Shown here piece by piece: positions 7,198-13,549 of a stretch of DNA of 13,549 bases. The stretch is from the NCBI GenBank assembly GCA_025353985.1, contig JANXNT010000807.1, positions 1 to 13,549 on the forward strand, read 5' to 3'. This DNA comes from Limnoglobus sp. GTDB taxonomy: Bacteria; Planctomycetota; Planctomycetia; Gemmatales; Gemmataceae. The notes beneath the pieces were generated by a model. That model did not search any database, was not told the origin of the DNA, and worked only from the letters and a program-made list of their open reading frames with translations. Position numbers and translations under genes: made by a program. Every line of letters begins with the position of its first letter. Within the stretch, counting starts at the first letter, position 1.

Positions 7198-7683
7198 ATG
7201 AGTCACGGTAGCGTCGAAAAGTGCGAACCGAACATGACGCCGATGCTCGACCTCGTGTTGCAGCTCGTCATGTTCTTTATGTTGTGCGCGAACTTCCTAA
7301 TGGAAGACGTTAACCCGACGGTGCGACTGCCATCGGCGATTCAGGCGAAGCCGCTGGATAAGTCCGAAGAGTACGTGATTATTTTGAACGTCAACGACAA
7401 GGGGCACTTGTTGCTCGGCCGCGACAAGAAAGCCGAGACGCTGACGAACCGGATTCAAGTCACGAACTATATGAAGACCAAGCACGAAGCCGACGAGAAC
7501 CGCCGCAAGAACGCCGAGAAGCGCGGCGTGCCCGAAGCCAAACTGCCAAAATATTCGCTGATCGTGCTGCGTGCCCACGAAAACTGCACGTTTAAGCAGG
7601 TGAACGAGATTCTGCTCGCCTGCCAGTCGGCCGGGTATCAGGACATCCAGCTGCGGGCGAAAGTGCAAACCGCGAGCCGGTAG
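7198..7683 (+). CDS. exbD: ExbD/TolR-family protein 1
   Basis: A 161-residue protein with ExbD/TolR topology: a short cytoplasmic N-terminus, one membrane helix (~15-36) and a periplasmic domain. The signature PNMTPMLDLVLQLVMFFML contains the conserved proton-carrying Asp, D18. The periplasmic part has an insertion of charged residues (KTKHEADENRRKNAEKRG) before a YSLIVLRAHENCTFKQVNEIL segment that matches the usual ExbD fold, in which a strand is followed by a helix that monitors the partner. ExbD sits inside the ExbB channel and couples proton flow to force on the partner protein. ATG 7198 is preceded only by a weak AACGGT ribosome-binding match. The gap to the next exbD-like gene is 201 bases, far longer than the other gaps in this operon, and it holds a structured repeat element. 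Confidence 0.9.
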   Translation: MSHGSVEKCEPNMTPMLDLVLQLVMFFMLCANFLMEDVNPTVRLPSAIQAKPLDKSEEYVIILNVNDKGHLLLGRDKKAETLTNRIQVTNYMKTKHEADENRRKNAEKRGVPEAKLPKYSLIVLRAHENCTFKQVNEILLACQSAGYQDIQLRAKVQTASR

Positions 7684-7687
7684 TTTC

Positions 7688-7865
7688 CGACCCTGAAGGG
7701 GTCGCTCTCTCAGCCCATGGTGTAACCATGAGTCGCAGAGGCTGCCGCCATCGAATACGGGTCGTGGCGAGTCTTCGAGACGCGACGTCCCCAGGACGCC
7801 GACAATGGGTGTTGCCCCCTCCCATGGTATTACCATGGGCTACGTGAGCGGTCCTTACAGGACCG
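7688..7865. repeat. Structured inverted-repeat element between the two exbD genes
   Basis: A 178-base element filling most of the gap inside the operon. Its two 45-base ends (7688-7732, and 7821-7865 reverse-complemented) align without gaps at 32 of 45 positions. Each end has an outer hairpin (CGACCC/GGGTCG with loop TGAAG; CGGTCC/GGACCG with loop TTACA) and an inner one (CATGGT/ACCATG; CCCATGGTA/TACCATGGG). Two outer stem pairs differ by compensating changes (A-T to G-C, C-G to T-A). Between the ends are GTCT-TCG-AGAC, enclosed by GTCG/CGAC, and CGTCC-CCA-GGACG. No target duplication and no open reading frame of interest is seen. It could be a non-autonomous mobile repeat or a structured RNA segment. 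Confidence 0.65.
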
Positions 7866-7884
7866 AAGAACGGGAAGACCGAAT

Positions 7885-8382
7885 ATGGTGAAGCGGCACA
7901 AGTACTCGAATACCTTCGTCGAACCGGATCTGCCGATCACGCCGATGTTGGATATGTCGTTTCAGTTACTCGCGTTCTTTCTCACGACGTTCAATCCTAG
8001 CCCCATCGAAGGGCACATGGACATGGCGTTGCCGAAGGAAATGGGCGACGCGAACTCCAGTGTGGTACCGCCGCCCGACCCGACGCAAGAATTACCCGAA
8101 GAGTTGACGGTACAAGTCGATGCGACCGAGGCGGGGGCGATTGCCGACATTCGCATCGGTAACAAGACGATCACTGGGCAATCGCTCGGCTCGGATTCCG
8201 CGAAGATGTTTGCGAACCTGCAAGCGCGCCGGAAAGAGATCGGCGAAAAGCCTGCGAAAGTTCGCCTCGAATGTGGTGATAACCTCAGTTACAAGCTACT
8301 CATTAAACTGATGGACGAAATCACCCGTGCCGGATTCAAACAAGTGGCTCCGGCCCTGCAAGACGACCGCAAGAAAAAATAG
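7885..8382 (+). CDS. exbD: ExbD/TolR-family protein 2
   Basis: A 165-residue second ExbD-like protein, clearly diverged from the first. The N-terminal tail MVKRHKYSNT is positively charged. The single membrane helix (~19-37, PITPMLDMSFQLLAFFLTTF) contains the conserved Asp, D23. The periplasmic part has a Pro/Asp-rich linker (VVPPPDPTQELPEE) and a KPAKVRLECGDNLSYKLLIKLMDEI segment equivalent to the strand-helix end of ExbD, then a short Lys-rich tail. Two different ExbD proteins with one ExbB suggest a heterodimer inside the channel, as is common in planctomycete and Bacteroidetes-type Exb clusters. ATG 7885 has GGGAAG about seven bases upstream. The right end of the structured element (hairpin ending at 7865) is 19 bases before the start codon and could affect translation of this gene relative to exbD 1. 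Confidence 0.9.
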   Translation: MVKRHKYSNTFVEPDLPITPMLDMSFQLLAFFLTTFNPSPIEGHMDMALPKEMGDANSSVVPPPDPTQELPEELTVQVDATEAGAIADIRIGNKTITGQSLGSDSAKMFANLQARRKEIGEKPAKVRLECGDNLSYKLLIKLMDEITRAGFKQVAPALQDDRKKK

Positions 8383-8452
8383 CCAGCGCCATCGACGGAA
8401 CTTGGGAACCAACGCGGTGTTGCGGCCGTCCGACATTATAAGGGAGGCACTC

Positions 8453-9442
8453 ATGTCTCAGAACGCCACCCCGAATCGACGACCGTCGGCCCGATCTGCT
8501 AGTCGTAACCTGTTGGTCACACTCGGGATCGCTGCTGCCATCGCTTTCGGGTTCACCATCGCCGTCACCGCTCGCGCAGAACCGCCCGTCCCTGCGCCGT
8601 CTTCCCCTTCACCAGCAGCGGGGGATTTTAAGTCCCCGTCAACGACTGCGCCCTCTGCCACGCCACAAGCTGCGCCGATTGCCCAGGAACCCGCCGCGAA
8701 GTACCAGATCGAAAAAGGTCTGGCGATGTTCGATGCGATCCGCGACGATTCGCCGTTCCACTGGACGACGGTCGGCCCCCGCGACGAAGCGAACCGGGCG
8801 ATCGACGAACTCGAAGAACGCGCTTACGACGAAGTCATCCGCCACGCGCGGCAGTTCACGACCGCCGAACTCGAAAGCCACGCCCGGCGAGACCTGACAT
8901 TCAAGGACTTGCACAACGATGGCCGTAATTCGTTCAAGCTCGACCTCATTTACTTCGAAGGCCGCCTCAAGCGGCTGATGCGCCGCGACCCGACGCACAT
9001 CCTGCAAGCGAGTGGCATCACCGATGTCTACGAAGCCTGGATCTTTCCGCGAGGGCAGATCGAAGCCATCTGCGTATTCACGACCGAACTACCCGCAGGG
9101 CTGAAACCGCAAAAATCAGTCTCCGAAGAGATCGATGCGTGGGTCGGTATCGCAGGCTATTCGTTCAAACTCATGCAGTACGAATCGCAACAGCTCGAAT
9201 CGAAGACCGGCAAGAACAAGACGCGGCGTGCACCCGTACTCATGGGGCGTTCGCTGTCGGTGCTTCCCGACCCGCAGATGGATGGCGGGCGTTCGTGGCG
9301 GGAATCGTTCATGCCGATGGTCGTCGGAATCGTTGCCGCACTCGGCCTCAGCATCGTCGGCCTCGCCTGGTGGTTCCGTCGCGGCGATCGCGTCGTCCGC
9401 CAGGGTATGGAAGAACGTAAACAACAAAACCCCTTCGAGTAA
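8453..9442 (+). CDS. Exb-operon membrane protein with N- and C-terminal anchors, unknown family
   Basis: A 329-residue protein. ATG 8453 is chosen because of a strong ribosome binding site, AGGGAGG, five bases upstream; the longer open frame from 8327 overlaps exbD 2 and is not needed. Residues ~19-43 are a hydrophobic signal or anchor (LLVTLGIAAAIAFGFTIAVT, then ARAEPP). A Pro/Ser/Ala/Thr-rich linker follows (~46-80). The ~200-residue central domain is rich in Arg and acidic residues, with RAIDELEERAYDEVIRHAR and VYEAWIFPRGQIEAICVFTT segments. A C-terminal membrane helix (PMVVGIVAALGLSIVGLAWWF) and a charged tail follow. The central domain should be periplasmic. Its place between exbD and the toroid protein suggests an accessory part of the Exb machine. 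A small palindrome at 8621-8637 lies in the linker-coding part. The protein family is not recognised. Confidence 0.8.
   Translation: MSQNATPNRRPSARSASRNLLVTLGIAAAIAFGFTIAVTARAEPPVPAPSSPSPAAGDFKSPSTTAPSATPQAAPIAQEPAAKYQIEKGLAMFDAIRDDSPFHWTTVGPRDEANRAIDELEERAYDEVIRHARQFTTAELESHARRDLTFKDLHNDGRNSFKLDLIYFEGRLKRLMRRDPTHILQASGITDVYEAWIFPRGQIEAICVFTTELPAGLKPQKSVSEEIDAWVGIAGYSFKLMQYESQQLESKTGKNKTRRAPVLMGRSLSVLPDPQMDGGRSWRESFMPMVVGIVAALGLSIVGLAWWFRRGDRVVRQGMEERKQQNPFE
8621..8637. repeat. GGGGA/TCCCC palindrome inside a linker-coding region
   Basis: GGGGA (8621-8625) and TCCCC (8633-8637) flank TTTTAAG. It encodes GDFKSPS within an otherwise Pro/Ser/Ala/Thr-rich linker and reads differently from its surroundings, as though a short palindromic repeat had been inserted in frame. 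This is seen in sequence; the insertion history is inferred. Confidence 0.35.
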
Positions 9443-9489
9443 GGGGCGGTATATGTCGGTATCCTTTTCATCTCACAGGAGGGTTCGTC

Positions 9490-11076
9490 GTGGATGATCC
9501 AACGGTTGCAGCTGCGGATGCAGATCCCAAACAGGGCGCGGTCATTCGCTTCGTCACTGGTGCCGAAGAAACCGCGCACGAACGCCTTCTGAAGAAGCAC
9601 CTGCCCGCGTGGGTGATCAGCGGTGCGTTTCACGTCGTTATCCTCGTCAGCGCCATCCTCATCGGGATGCGCAACGGCGGCGACACGAAGGCGTCGGACG
9701 AGATCGTTCAAGCAATCGTCGACAAACCCGCCAGCGAAGAAGAAGCCAAAGACCTGACCAACCCCGACGTCGGCCTCGATTCGAGCCTCGCCGCCGCCGT
9801 CGAAGTCAATCGCGTCGAAGACAACAACGTCGATTCTAAGGTTACCGAAGATCCGATCGGCGTGCAATCGGTCGAAACCGCCGCGCTCGATACCCCCGCA
9901 CCCGCCGGAATCGGTGCCGGTGACACGCTCGGTATCACCGCCGGCCCCGATGGACAAGTTACAGGCGGCACGGGCGGTGCGAATGGTACCGGCGTGGCTG
10001 GCATGAGGGGCCGTTCTGGCGCAACCAAAATCGCGAACCTCAAAGCCGGTGGCGGCAACTCGGCAACCGAAGCCGCCGTGGCGCGAGCGCTGATTTGGCT
10101 CGATAAACAACAAAACAAGTCCAACGGTAGCTGGAAGTACGATGGTTCGAGCGCGAGCGACAACATCGCCGCAACCGGCATGGCACTGCTGCCGTTCCTT
10201 GCCGCTGGGCAGACGCACAAGCCCGCAAAAGAAAAGGAAACCAACAAGTACAGGGAAACTGTCGAAAAAGGCCTGACGTTCATCGTCTCGCAGCAACTGC
10301 CCGCAGGGAACTTCCGCGGTTCGGGTGGCATGTACTCACACGCGATTGCGGCCATCGCCATCTGCGAAGCCTACGGCATGACTGGCGACAAGAGCAAGCT
10401 GTTGCTCCCCGCGAAGAAAGCGATCGAGTACATCATCAAAGCCCAGGGCAGCGATGGTAGCTGGGGTTACGCATTCGGGGCAAACGGCGATACCTCGATC
10501 GTCGGCTGGCAGATTCAGGCCCTGCAATCGGCCCGCATGTGCAAAGACATCGGCGTGCCCGCTACAACGCTCGACAAGGCGAAGAAATTCCTCGACAAAG
10601 TTGCCGAAGGCTCGAAGAAGTCCGCCTACGGTTACAGCGACAACAAGAGCACCAGCCCAACGCTGTCGTCGGTCGGCTTGCTCTGCCGCTACTACGTCGA
10701 TGGTTGGGGGCCAGTCCACCCCGGTATGGCCGACGGCGTCGATCGCCTCCGCAAACAGTGGATGCCGACCGAAACCCGCTTCGACATGTACTACTACTAC
10801 TACGCCACGCAAATCATGCACTTCCACGAAGGCGACGTCTGGCACAAAGACTGGAACCCGAAGATGCGCGATCTGTTGCTAAAGCTGCAAACCAGCGGCA
10901 AAAACAACGACAAAATCGATGGCAGTTGGGATCCAGACAAGAGCATGATCGGTAGCTCGTGTGGCCGCCTCGGCACCACCTGCCTCGCCACACTCACGCT
11001 CGAAGTCTACTATCGCCACCTGCCGCTTTATAAGCGCGACACCGCAGGCCTCAAGGAACTCGAACGCGTCAAGTAG
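9490..11076 (+). CDS. Membrane-tethered squalene-cyclase-fold (alpha/alpha toroid) protein in TonB position
   Basis: A 528-residue protein starting at GTG 9490, set by a strong AGGAGGG six bases upstream. Residues 1-38 are a cytoplasmic tail, 39-59 one membrane helix (LPAWVISGAFHVVILVSAIL), and ~60-190 an acidic then Gly/Thr/Ala-rich linker. Residues ~191-515 match the prenyltransferase/squalene-oxidase repeat fold, with repeats of the QxxxGSW type: QQNKSNGSW (207-215), AQGSDGSWGY (318-327) with GDTSIVGWQIQAL (333-345), and KIDGSWDP (475-482) with TTCLATLTLEVYYRHLPLY (496-514). The DxDD acid motif of squalene-hopene cyclase is absent, so triterpene cyclisation is unlikely. The single anchor plus long linker is the topology of TonB, and the gene sits where tonB would follow exbB-exbD. 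An envelope role driven by the Exb motor is inferred. It is the last gene of the operon; a strong terminator follows. Confidence 0.85.
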   Translation: MDDPTVAAADADPKQGAVIRFVTGAEETAHERLLKKHLPAWVISGAFHVVILVSAILIGMRNGGDTKASDEIVQAIVDKPASEEEAKDLTNPDVGLDSSLAAAVEVNRVEDNNVDSKVTEDPIGVQSVETAALDTPAPAGIGAGDTLGITAGPDGQVTGGTGGANGTGVAGMRGRSGATKIANLKAGGGNSATEAAVARALIWLDKQQNKSNGSWKYDGSSASDNIAATGMALLPFLAAGQTHKPAKEKETNKYRETVEKGLTFIVSQQLPAGNFRGSGGMYSHAIAAIAICEAYGMTGDKSKLLLPAKKAIEYIIKAQGSDGSWGYAFGANGDTSIVGWQIQALQSARMCKDIGVPATTLDKAKKFLDKVAEGSKKSAYGYSDNKSTSPTLSSVGLLCRYYVDGWGPVHPGMADGVDRLRKQWMPTETRFDMYYYYYATQIMHFHEGDVWHKDWNPKMRDLLLKLQTSGKNNDKIDGSWDPDKSMIGSSCGRLGTTCLATLTLEVYYRHLPLYKRDTAGLKELERVK

Positions 11077-11098
11077 TGATTCGCCTGTGTTCATTCGC

Positions 11099-11131
11099 AA
11101 CAGCACAGACATTGTCTGTGCTGTTTGTGTT
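11099..11131 (+). terminator. Intrinsic terminator of the exb operon
   Basis: AACAGCACAGAC (11099-11110) and GTCTGTGCTGTT (11114-11125) form a perfect 12-bp stem with the 3-base loop ATT, followed by a T-rich tract (TGTGTT). It begins 22 bases after the last stop codon of the operon. The stem also resembles short palindromic repeats I recall from planctomycete intergenic DNA, so it may be a repeat doing duty as a terminator. A weaker hairpin, CACGC/GCGTG (11142-11159), follows. Confidence 0.75.
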
Positions 11132-11228
11132 TGTATCCAGGCACGCTATTCGTGGCGTGAAGGTAACCCTTCCGCATATGAAGTGCGTTTACAAAACCGA
11201 GACAAATTGTGGGTGTTTCGAAAACGCA

Positions 11229-12422
11229 TCACGATGTGGCCAGTGCGACGGCAAGGCGGCAACCGGCTTCGAACTCTTTCAAATCGACGTACTCTTTCAC
11301 CGTGTGAATCTCGTTCTGCCCGGCCCCGATGGTGATCGTTGGGATGCCGTGCTTGACCATCCAGTTGGCATCGAGTCCGCCGTTCGTTACGCGCAACGTC
11401 GGCTTGAGTTTGATCGATTTCGCGGCCAATTGTGCCCGTTTCACCACGGGGGCATCGTCGGGCAACCGGAACGGGACGTAATCGAGGCGGCTGACGAATT
11501 GCACCTTCGCGGGTTTACCGCGATGGTCTTTGACCTTCTTCGCGGCGGTATCGAAGGCGCGTTTGAACGCCGCGCTAATTTCACGAACGAACTTGGCATC
11601 GTGGCTACGGCTCTCGCCTTTAATGTGTACGAAATCGGTCACCACATTCGTCGCGTTCCCCGCGCTCTTGCCCTCGGCATCGCCGTACTGGCCGACGTTG
11701 CTCGTGCCTTCTTTGCCGTTCTTCACGACCTTGCCGAACCAACCCTCTTCGAAGACATCGGCGAGTGCGAGCGATGCGACCATCGTCGCCGAGATGCCAT
11801 GCTCGGGGTACACACCCGCGTGCGATGCCTTACCCTGAATGTTGACTTCCCAACGATCCGCACCGATGGCCCCGATGGTAATATCCGCCGCGGCGCGGCC
11901 ATCGATGTTGAAGCCCATCGATACGTCGCCGAGGTCGGCCGGGTTGACGTGCTTCGCCCCGAACAGCCCGCTTTCCTCGCGCACCGTGAAGAGCATCGTA
12001 ATTGGCGGGTGCGGGAGTTTCTGGCGGATGAGTTCGGCGACCAGCGTCACGAGGGCGGCACACCCCGTGCGGTTGTCGCCACCGAGCGCAGTGTTCGCGG
12101 TATTGGTGATGCGGTTCGCCGCCCGCACCGGTTTCGCCCCAGCGCACAGCGGCACCGTGTCCATGTGCGTCATAAACAAGATCGGCTTCGCGTCTTTACG
12201 CGTACCGGGCAAATTCACGATCAAGTTACCCGTCTGCGTCGGTGCGGGGATTCGCGTATTCGCATCGTCGAATCGCATCGCCGCCGACGGTACGCCCGCC
12301 TCCTTCAACGCCGCCTGTATCTCCTTCGCAATGGCCGCTTCCTGCCCGGTGATGCCCTCGATACTCAGGAATCGCATCAGGCGTTGAATCGCAACGGGGG
12401 CATCAATCGAAATCGGAGGCAT
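11229..12422 (-). CDS. M20-family metallopeptidase (peptidase T-like)
   Basis: A 397-residue cytoplasmic two-metal peptidase. The M20 active-site set is complete: H86 and D88 (THMDTVP), bridging D116 (LGGDNRTG), catalytic E149 with metal-binding E150 (REESG), D174 (NIDGR) and the late H373 (NEIHTVKEYV). The inserted dimerisation domain begins near IQGKASHAGVYPEHGISA (residues 195-212). The sequence and order best fit the tripeptidase T-like branch of M20, which trims N-terminal residues from short peptides. The exact substrate cannot be read from sequence. ATG 12422 is chosen because the protein then begins just before the conserved AIQRLMRFLSIEG; an in-frame ATG at 12464 would add 14 residues. 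It runs in the same direction as RloB after a 115-base gap, and its 3' end faces the exb terminator. Confidence 0.9.
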   Translation of the reverse strand: MPPISIDAPVAIQRLMRFLSIEGITGQEAAIAKEIQAALKEAGVPSAAMRFDDANTRIPAPTQTGNLIVNLPGTRKDAKPILFMTHMDTVPLCAGAKPVRAANRITNTANTALGGDNRTGCAALVTLVAELIRQKLPHPPITMLFTVREESGLFGAKHVNPADLGDVSMGFNIDGRAAADITIGAIGADRWEVNIQGKASHAGVYPEHGISATMVASLALADVFEEGWFGKVVKNGKEGTSNVGQYGDAEGKSAGNATNVVTDFVHIKGESRSHDAKFVREISAAFKRAFDTAAKKVKDHRGKPAKVQFVSRLDYVPFRLPDDAPVVKRAQLAAKSIKLKPTLRVTNGGLDANWMVKHGIPTITIGAGQNEIHTVKEYVDLKEFEAGCRLAVALATS

Positions 12423-12537
12423 AAGCAATCTCGGTAAGGAGGGAGTGTTGTGTACGATGTTCATCTACGATTCACCGTCATCTTACAAAAGTCGGGTCGC
12501 AGGTCGCAGTTTGCTTAAAAGTACCGCAGCAGATAGA

Positions 12538-13209
12538 TTATTTCGCTGCACTGAGAATTGCGTTGACGAGTTTGTAAACCTCGCTGCATGGGTTTTGGTC
12601 TTCGGGAAGGGTTCCCAACGCGAGGTCAGGCTTCCGCAGTTTTGCAGCGCGTTTGGTCGCTTCATGTACATTCACGACGATTGGGCGAAAGTCGCATTTG
12701 CCCTTGTCGTACTCCGGAGAATACTTTTTCTTCAGGGTGTGAATCACTGCGTCGCAGTCGATTGCAGGAACTGCACTTTCCTCAAAATGGAGCAACACCC
12801 AATATTCGAAACACGGTGTCGATATTGCAAATTCGATTCCGTTCGCGGTCGCACTAGCTCTCGCATTGTTAATTTTGGTGCCATAATCTCCATCGATTAC
12901 ACACCAGATATGATCGAACGGCTCGGTACCACTATCCGCTTCGGCAGCATATGCCTTTCGCGTGATCGCCCGTTTGACGACCTGACTCGGCTGGGTATGG
13001 CCGCCACTCCCAACCACCACGATGGAAGTAGCAGTCAGATTGAAGAGTTTCTTCAATGCCTCAAAATAGTGTGGCGCTGACTTGTCATCTTCACACACGA
13101 TCAAAAACCGCTTTGCTAACTCCCTCACACCGCGTTTTCGCTGCAACTCTTTCTGTTGCGAGAGTACCTTCTTTGAAATCGGCTTCTTTGGCTTTTTACC
13201 ATTGCTCAT
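12538..13209 (-). CDS. rloB: RloB-family protein (AbiLii-like defence component)
   Basis: A 223-residue protein with the RloB-family hallmarks: a Lys/Arg-rich N-terminus, FLIVCEDDKSAPHYFEAL with conserved E40, IWCVIDGDYG with the D106-x-D108 pair, and the signature STPCFEYWVLLHFE (130-143). The E plus DxD pattern is that of a TOPRIM-type metal site, so a nuclease role is plausible. RloB genes were named as restriction-linked ORFs and pair with RloA ATPases; the pair corresponds to the AbiL abortive-infection type. ATG 13209 overlaps the upstream ATPase stop codon in an ATGA, so translation is probably coupled. By eye its sequence is more AT-rich, with less regular third-position GC, than the housekeeping-type genes nearby, which fits horizontal transfer. 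It is followed after 115 bases by the M20 peptidase on the same strand, which is probably unrelated. Confidence 0.88.
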   Translation of the reverse strand: MSNGKKPKKPISKKVLSQQKELQRKRGVRELAKRFLIVCEDDKSAPHYFEALKKLFNLTATSIVVVGSGGHTQPSQVVKRAITRKAYAAEADSGTEPFDHIWCVIDGDYGTKINNARASATANGIEFAISTPCFEYWVLLHFEESAVPAIDCDAVIHTLKKKYSPEYDKGKCDFRPIVVNVHEATKRAAKLRKPDLALGTLPEDQNPCSEVYKLVNAILSAAK

Positions 13210-13549
13210 AGCGAGAGTTTCTCCACCGACGGAATCGCGCCGTAGAGCCCTGAGAGATACCGTTTGCGAATATTGTGTACTGGCCGCGCGTCGTCCTTGA
13301 ACTCCACGAGGGAATACAACTCCGAAGCCCCTGTCGAGTCTTTTTTCGTGAAATACACTTGATCCCGACGCAATGCCGGTGGCAGGCCGTCCTGGCTTTC
13401 TAAAAGCCCCGTGTCGTGCGTTGTGAAAATCAGCTGGGAATTGACGCTTTTGGGGGCGTCGTTCACGGCACGAATCAGTCGGTCGAGCAGCCGAGGGTGT
13501 AAGCTCGCGCTCAGTTCGTCGGCGAGGAGTGTAATCGGTTCGTTGGCCA
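13206..13549 (-). CDS. rloA: RloA/AbiLi-type AAA ATPase, C-terminal end (5' end outside window)
   Basis: The last 113 residues of an ABC/SMC-like AAA ATPase; the frame is open to the right edge. The visible part starts at the Walker B and D-loop region (ITLLADELSASLHPRLL, with the D-E pair and the LHP turn), then the switch His in LIFTTHDTGLLE. It ends with LRRDQVYFTKKD…ELYSL and KRYLSGLYGAIPSV, the usual C-terminus of AAA15/RloA-type ATPases. Walker A and most of the protein lie outside the window. These ATPases pair with RloB-type effectors in phage defence, where the ATPase is thought to act as a sensor or control unit. The stop codon overlaps the RloB start by four bases (ATGA), so the two are one operon. 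Confidence 0.88.
   Translation of the reverse strand, partial: ANEPITLLADELSASLHPRLLDRLIRAVNDAPKSVNSQLIFTTHDTGLLESQDGLPPALRRDQVYFTKKDSTGASELYSLVEFKDDARPVHNIRKRYLSGLYGAIPSVEKLSL

Noticed and set aside
7684..7884. Possible CRISPR-like array from repeated hairpins in the exbD gap
   Set aside because: The hairpins differ from one another, are arranged as inverted rather than direct repeats, and have no regular spacers.
9157..10296. Minus-strand open frame (379 codons) opposite the two-anchor and toroid genes
   Set aside because: It spans the gap between two well-supported plus-strand genes that have good ribosome binding sites. Its own translation is low-complexity Asp/Gly/Arg with no motif.
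10789..10803. Run of five TAC codons (Tyr434-438) in the toroid protein
   Set aside because: It looks like a microsatellite, but aromatic runs at this place (YYYYYATQ) fit the family pattern as I remember it, and the surrounding frame is intact.
11076..12437. Long plus-strand open frame (453 codons) opposite the M20 peptidase
   Set aside because: It is Arg/His-rich with no recognisable motif, and lies entirely over the peptidase gene, whose full active-site set is present. It is typical antisense openness in high-GC DNA.
12494..12510. Small direct repeat of GTCGCAG between RloB and the peptidase
   Set aside because: Only two 7-base units; too short to support an attachment site or operator.

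Overview
The window looks like chromosomal DNA from a planctomycete, most likely a Gemmata-like (Gemmataceae) bacterium. The supporting signs are high-GC coding sequence on both strands, a Ser/Thr kinase with the N-terminal leader typical of planctomycete kinases, an ExbB/ExbD/ExbD cluster ending in a squalene-cyclase-fold protein, a secreted barrel-like protein, and short palindromic repeats of the type scattered through planctomycete intergenic regions. Family assignments rest on motifs read by eye; no database search was possible.

Layout. (1) 3-440, + strand: the 3' end of an unidentified gene. It converges on (2) a minus-strand cluster of three genes read from right to left: a 747-residue kinase/receiver/HD-GYP fusion (4962-2719), a zinc-ribbon membrane protein (2663-1707) and a YkgJ-type cysteine-cluster protein (1698-445). 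(3) Divergent from the kinase is a 61-codon FlgM-like anti-sigma-28 candidate (5148-5333), preceded by a sigma-28-like promoter match. (4) A secreted barrel-like protein (6022-5441, -) converges on the FlgM-like gene; two inverted copies of a GGCACA...TGTGCC palindrome lie between them. (5) 6144-11125, + strand: a five-gene operon with a good sigma-70-type promoter, exbB, two exbD genes, a two-anchor membrane protein, a membrane-tethered alpha/alpha-toroid protein and a strong hairpin terminator. A 178-bp structured inverted-repeat element sits between the two exbD genes. (6) 12422-11229, -: an M20-family tripeptidase-like metallopeptidase. (7) 13549-12538, -: the C-terminal end of a RloA/AbiLi-type ATPase overlapping a complete RloB gene, a likely defence module cut by the window edge.

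How the genes fit together. The exb operon encodes a proton-driven inner-membrane motor (ExbB plus two ExbD-like partners). The protein in the usual TonB position has a TonB-like topology (short cytoplasmic tail, one membrane helix, long Gly/Pro/Asp-rich linker), but its periplasmic part is a squalene-cyclase/prenyltransferase-type toroid without the cyclase DxDD acid motif. This suggests a non-canonical energy-coupled envelope machine. The kinase fusion joins an apparently intact kinase to a receiver with Glu in place of the phospho-acceptor Asp and to an HD-GYP domain that has lost several metal-binding positions. It therefore looks like a kinase with regulatory or scaffold modules rather than a phosphorelay protein or an active c-di-GMP phosphodiesterase.
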